Source: an uncultured Sphingomonadales bacterium
Lineage (GTDB): Bacteria > Pseudomonadota > Alphaproteobacteria > Sphingomonadales > Sphingomonadaceae
Reading direction: 5' to 3'
Assembly (NCBI GenBank): GCA_903868655.1
Contig: CAIPWG010000070.1
Location: 1-8,109, forward strand
Length of the DNA stretch: 8,109 nucleotides
The position numbers were made by a program, and so were the translations under genes. Below, in pieces: positions 6,429 to 8,109 of the stretch. How positions within the stretch are numbered: the first letter of the stretch is position 1; every line of letters starts with the position of its first letter. The notes below the pieces were generated by a model. It did not search any database. It saw nothing but the letters and a program-made list of their open reading frames with translations, and was not told the DNA's origin.

Positions 6429-7955
6429 GTGAGCTACGAATACAGCAGCAGCAGTCAGAACTTCACGTTCCCCAACCCGCTGCGTCAGCACAACCTGTTT
6501 GTTGCAAGCGGTGCCGCGGTGGCCGGGCTGACCGGGTTTGTCCTGCTGTTTCAGGCCCGCACCGCATTGCACACCGGCGCGCGTCTGGAAGCGCTTGCCG
6601 CCGCGGCCGTCGCGTTTGCGCTGATCACGGTCGGCGGCTATCTGCTGTTTCAGGTGTTCAGCCAGCTGCGGTTCTTTTTTGGGCGCGGGCGTCCGCAGGG
6701 GTTGGCCCCGCAATTGCAGCCCGACCAGACTGGCACCAGCCCCCCTGCCGAAAGCTATATCAAGGAATCGCTGCGTCAGCAGGCTTTGGAATATCCCGAG
6801 CCGGGCGATCCGCTGTCGGGCTTGCTCTATTATCTGGTGCCCGATCTGATCTATTCGCCACGCCCGGTGCGCGCTTTTGCCGAACGCCAGTTTCAGGCGG
6901 GCATTCTGACTTTGGCGCTGCTCGGTGGGCTGATGGTTTCGGCGATTTTGGGCAGTGGGGACACCGGCGGGCGCGTGTCGGGCTGGGTCGCGATCATCCT
7001 GTTTGTCATTTCCACCCCTAGCCTGCTCAATCCCAAATCGGGCGCGCAAGCGGAACTGGGGCTTAACGCGCTGTCGGTGCCCAAGATGGCCGGGCTGATT
7101 GCCTTTTCGGTGCTCGGCCCGGTGGCGATTGCGCTGGTTGGCAATGCCCTGCCCCCTTCACCCTTTGGCATTGGCACGACGACATTGTTGTTGCTGCTCG
7201 TGCTGGCAGGTGTGCTCCATGCGCTGTTTCTGGCGGCGGTGGTACGGCATCGCAGCCCCGCGCCTTCGACCAATGTCACGATGATCCAGGATACGTGGAA
7301 CATCTCGGTCAATCCATCGCTGATTTCGGACGAATTCATGCGCGCGATGCAGGATGCATGGTGGGAAAAAATCCCCAATCGCCGCTATTGCCGGGTCGAT
7401 CCGGCGGTCAATCTGCAAACCCGGTCGGGCCAGTTTCAGGGCAACATTGTCGAAGAAACCCAGCCTGTGCCGTTTACGCTGGATGGCACGGGCGGCGATC
7501 GACCGTTTTCATCCGGAAATCCAGCAATCATCAATGCCATCAATGGCTATGCGCTCGCGCTGATCGTGGTTGCGTCGATTGCGAGCTTCATGCTGGTTGG
7601 CGCGCTGACGGGCGGCGGCACTGGCGTGGGATCGCTGGCGGCGTGCACGCTGTTTGTGTGGGCGCTGGCCAAGGCGGCATTTGATGTCGCGCGGTTCCTG
7701 ACTTTGCGGTTCGATTTCCGGTCCAACGTGATCTGGATGGAAATGAGCGGCGCCTTTGCCGCGGCCGAAGTTGCGCAAGGCAATCGCTATACGTCCAACC
7801 TGCATGCCAGCAGCCAGGTCGTGCAGATCGAAGGCATGACATTCCGGCTATGGATGACCGAAATCCATTCGGTTGCATTTGGCAAAGATGGCCAGCGGTT
7901 TATCGTGTCGATGCTGGGCAAACCCGATGAGCGGCTTCGCTGGCCAAACGGCTGA
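6429..7955 (+). CDS. Uncharacterised eight-helix membrane protein, frame interrupted at its C-terminal end
   Basis: I do not recognise this family. The frame begins at GTG 6429 with GAGG (6420-6423) 5 nt upstream and gives 508 residues. After a Ser-rich N-terminus (SYEYSSSSQNFTFPNP) there are about eight hydrophobic helices in pairs: roughly 23-42 and 55-77, 157-174 and 184-200, 219-240 and 250-272, then 373-394 and 400-420. Between pairs lie polar segments: 85-150 (Pro/Gln-rich then YIKESLRQQALEY), about 273-370 (with DAWWEKIPNRRYCRVD) and a C-terminal domain after 425 with beta-like patterns (LHASSQVVQIEGMTFRLWM). The stop TGA at 7953-7955 is probably premature, because downstream sequence stays coding-like in another frame up to the window end. 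It starts 88 nt after the aldo/keto reductase. Function unknown; an inner-membrane location is inferred from the helices. Confidence 0.75.
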   Translation: MSYEYSSSSQNFTFPNPLRQHNLFVASGAAVAGLTGFVLLFQARTALHTGARLEALAAAAVAFALITVGGYLLFQVFSQLRFFFGRGRPQGLAPQLQPDQTGTSPPAESYIKESLRQQALEYPEPGDPLSGLLYYLVPDLIYSPRPVRAFAERQFQAGILTLALLGGLMVSAILGSGDTGGRVSGWVAIILFVISTPSLLNPKSGAQAELGLNALSVPKMAGLIAFSVLGPVAIALVGNALPPSPFGIGTTTLLLLLVLAGVLHALFLAAVVRHRSPAPSTNVTMIQDTWNISVNPSLISDEFMRAMQDAWWEKIPNRRYCRVDPAVNLQTRSGQFQGNIVEETQPVPFTLDGTGGDRPFSSGNPAIINAINGYALALIVVASIASFMLVGALTGGGTGVGSLAACTLFVWALAKAAFDVARFLTLRFDFRSNVIWMEMSGAFAAAEVAQGNRYTSNLHASSQVVQIEGMTFRLWMTEIHSVAFGKDGQRFIVSMLGKPDERLRWPNG

Positions 7956-8109
7956 AAGATTTCATCAGCAGCCAGGCGGTCATGGTGTCGGTGGGCAGCA
8001 GCGGTGATCAGGAACGCGCACAGCGCGCCGGAATGATGAATGCCCAGCTCAATCCGGGCAATGCACCCTTGCCATTCGGCCAGATCCCGCCGCGCAGCGA
8101 CCCACACGA
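7940..8109 (+). pseudogene. Out-of-frame continuation of the membrane protein gene (apparent frameshift), 3' partial
   Basis: From CTG at 7940 the frame shifted relative to the upstream gene reads LAKRLKDFISSQAVMVSVGS and continues without a stop to the window end, ending in a Gln/Asn/Pro-rich tail (MMNAQLNPGNAPLPFGQIPP). By hand count about three quarters of its 56 codons end in G or C, as expected for coding DNA here, and it has no convincing start with a ribosome binding site of its own (ATG 7982 lacks one). This frame is closed upstream by TGA at 7928-7930, so the shift must fall between about 7929 and 7955. Loss of a single base there would explain it. No run of four or more identical bases lies in that stretch. 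It could be a real mutation, an assembly error or, less likely, recoding. Confidence 0.6.

Noticed and set aside
6282..7049. Minus-strand open frame of 255 codons across the reductase end and the membrane protein start
   Set aside because: Arg/Gln-rich composition with no fold signature, antisense to two better supported genes.
7943..7955. Programmed -1 frameshift at GCCAAACGG
   Set aside because: The heptamers there do not fit the X-XXY-YYZ pattern in the zero frame and no downstream stimulatory hairpin is evident.

Overview
The window is high-GC DNA of alphaproteobacterial character, most likely from the Sphingomonadales (Novosphingobium/Sphingomonas-like). This rests on gene content and codon use (G/C-rich third positions, GTG/TTG near starts, Slam-type outer-membrane barrel, periplasmic M2 peptidase) and is an inference, not a database assignment. 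All supported genes lie on the + strand and are closely packed; no tRNA, rRNA, CRISPR array or insertion sequence was seen.

Left part (1-3035): the C-terminal end of a surface lipoprotein assembly modifier (Slam/DUF560) beta-barrel cut by the window edge, a small VOC/glyoxalase-fold protein with its own likely promoter, and a complete exported M2-family peptidyl-dipeptidase (a bacterial homologue of angiotensin-converting enzyme) that keeps the zinc ligands, substrate-binding residues and two disulfide pairs of the animal enzyme.

Centre (3060-5315): a compact arsenic-resistance operon arsR-arsC-aqpS-arsH, with 4-nt ATGA overlaps at two of its junctions. It starts at a well-formed promoter whose -10 box and start codon are covered by a near-perfect palindrome, the probable ArsR operator; the arsR message looks leaderless. 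ArsC reduces arsenate to arsenite, AqpS (an aquaglyceroporin lacking the usual selectivity-filter arginine) would let arsenite and perhaps methylated arsenicals flow out, and ArsH would oxidise trivalent organoarsenicals. No ArsB or Acr3 pump is encoded here, so this is the channel-based type of ars operon known from Sinorhizobium meliloti.

Right part (5316-8109): an aldo/keto reductase preceded by a short hairpin next to its ribosome binding site, then a large eight-helix membrane protein of unknown family. That reading frame stops at 7955, but coding sequence clearly goes on in another frame to the window end, so it carries an apparent one-base frameshift. The most interesting items are the arsR operator/leaderless start, the unusual cysteine set in ArsR, the pump-less ars operon with its altered channel, and the unrecognised frameshifted membrane protein.
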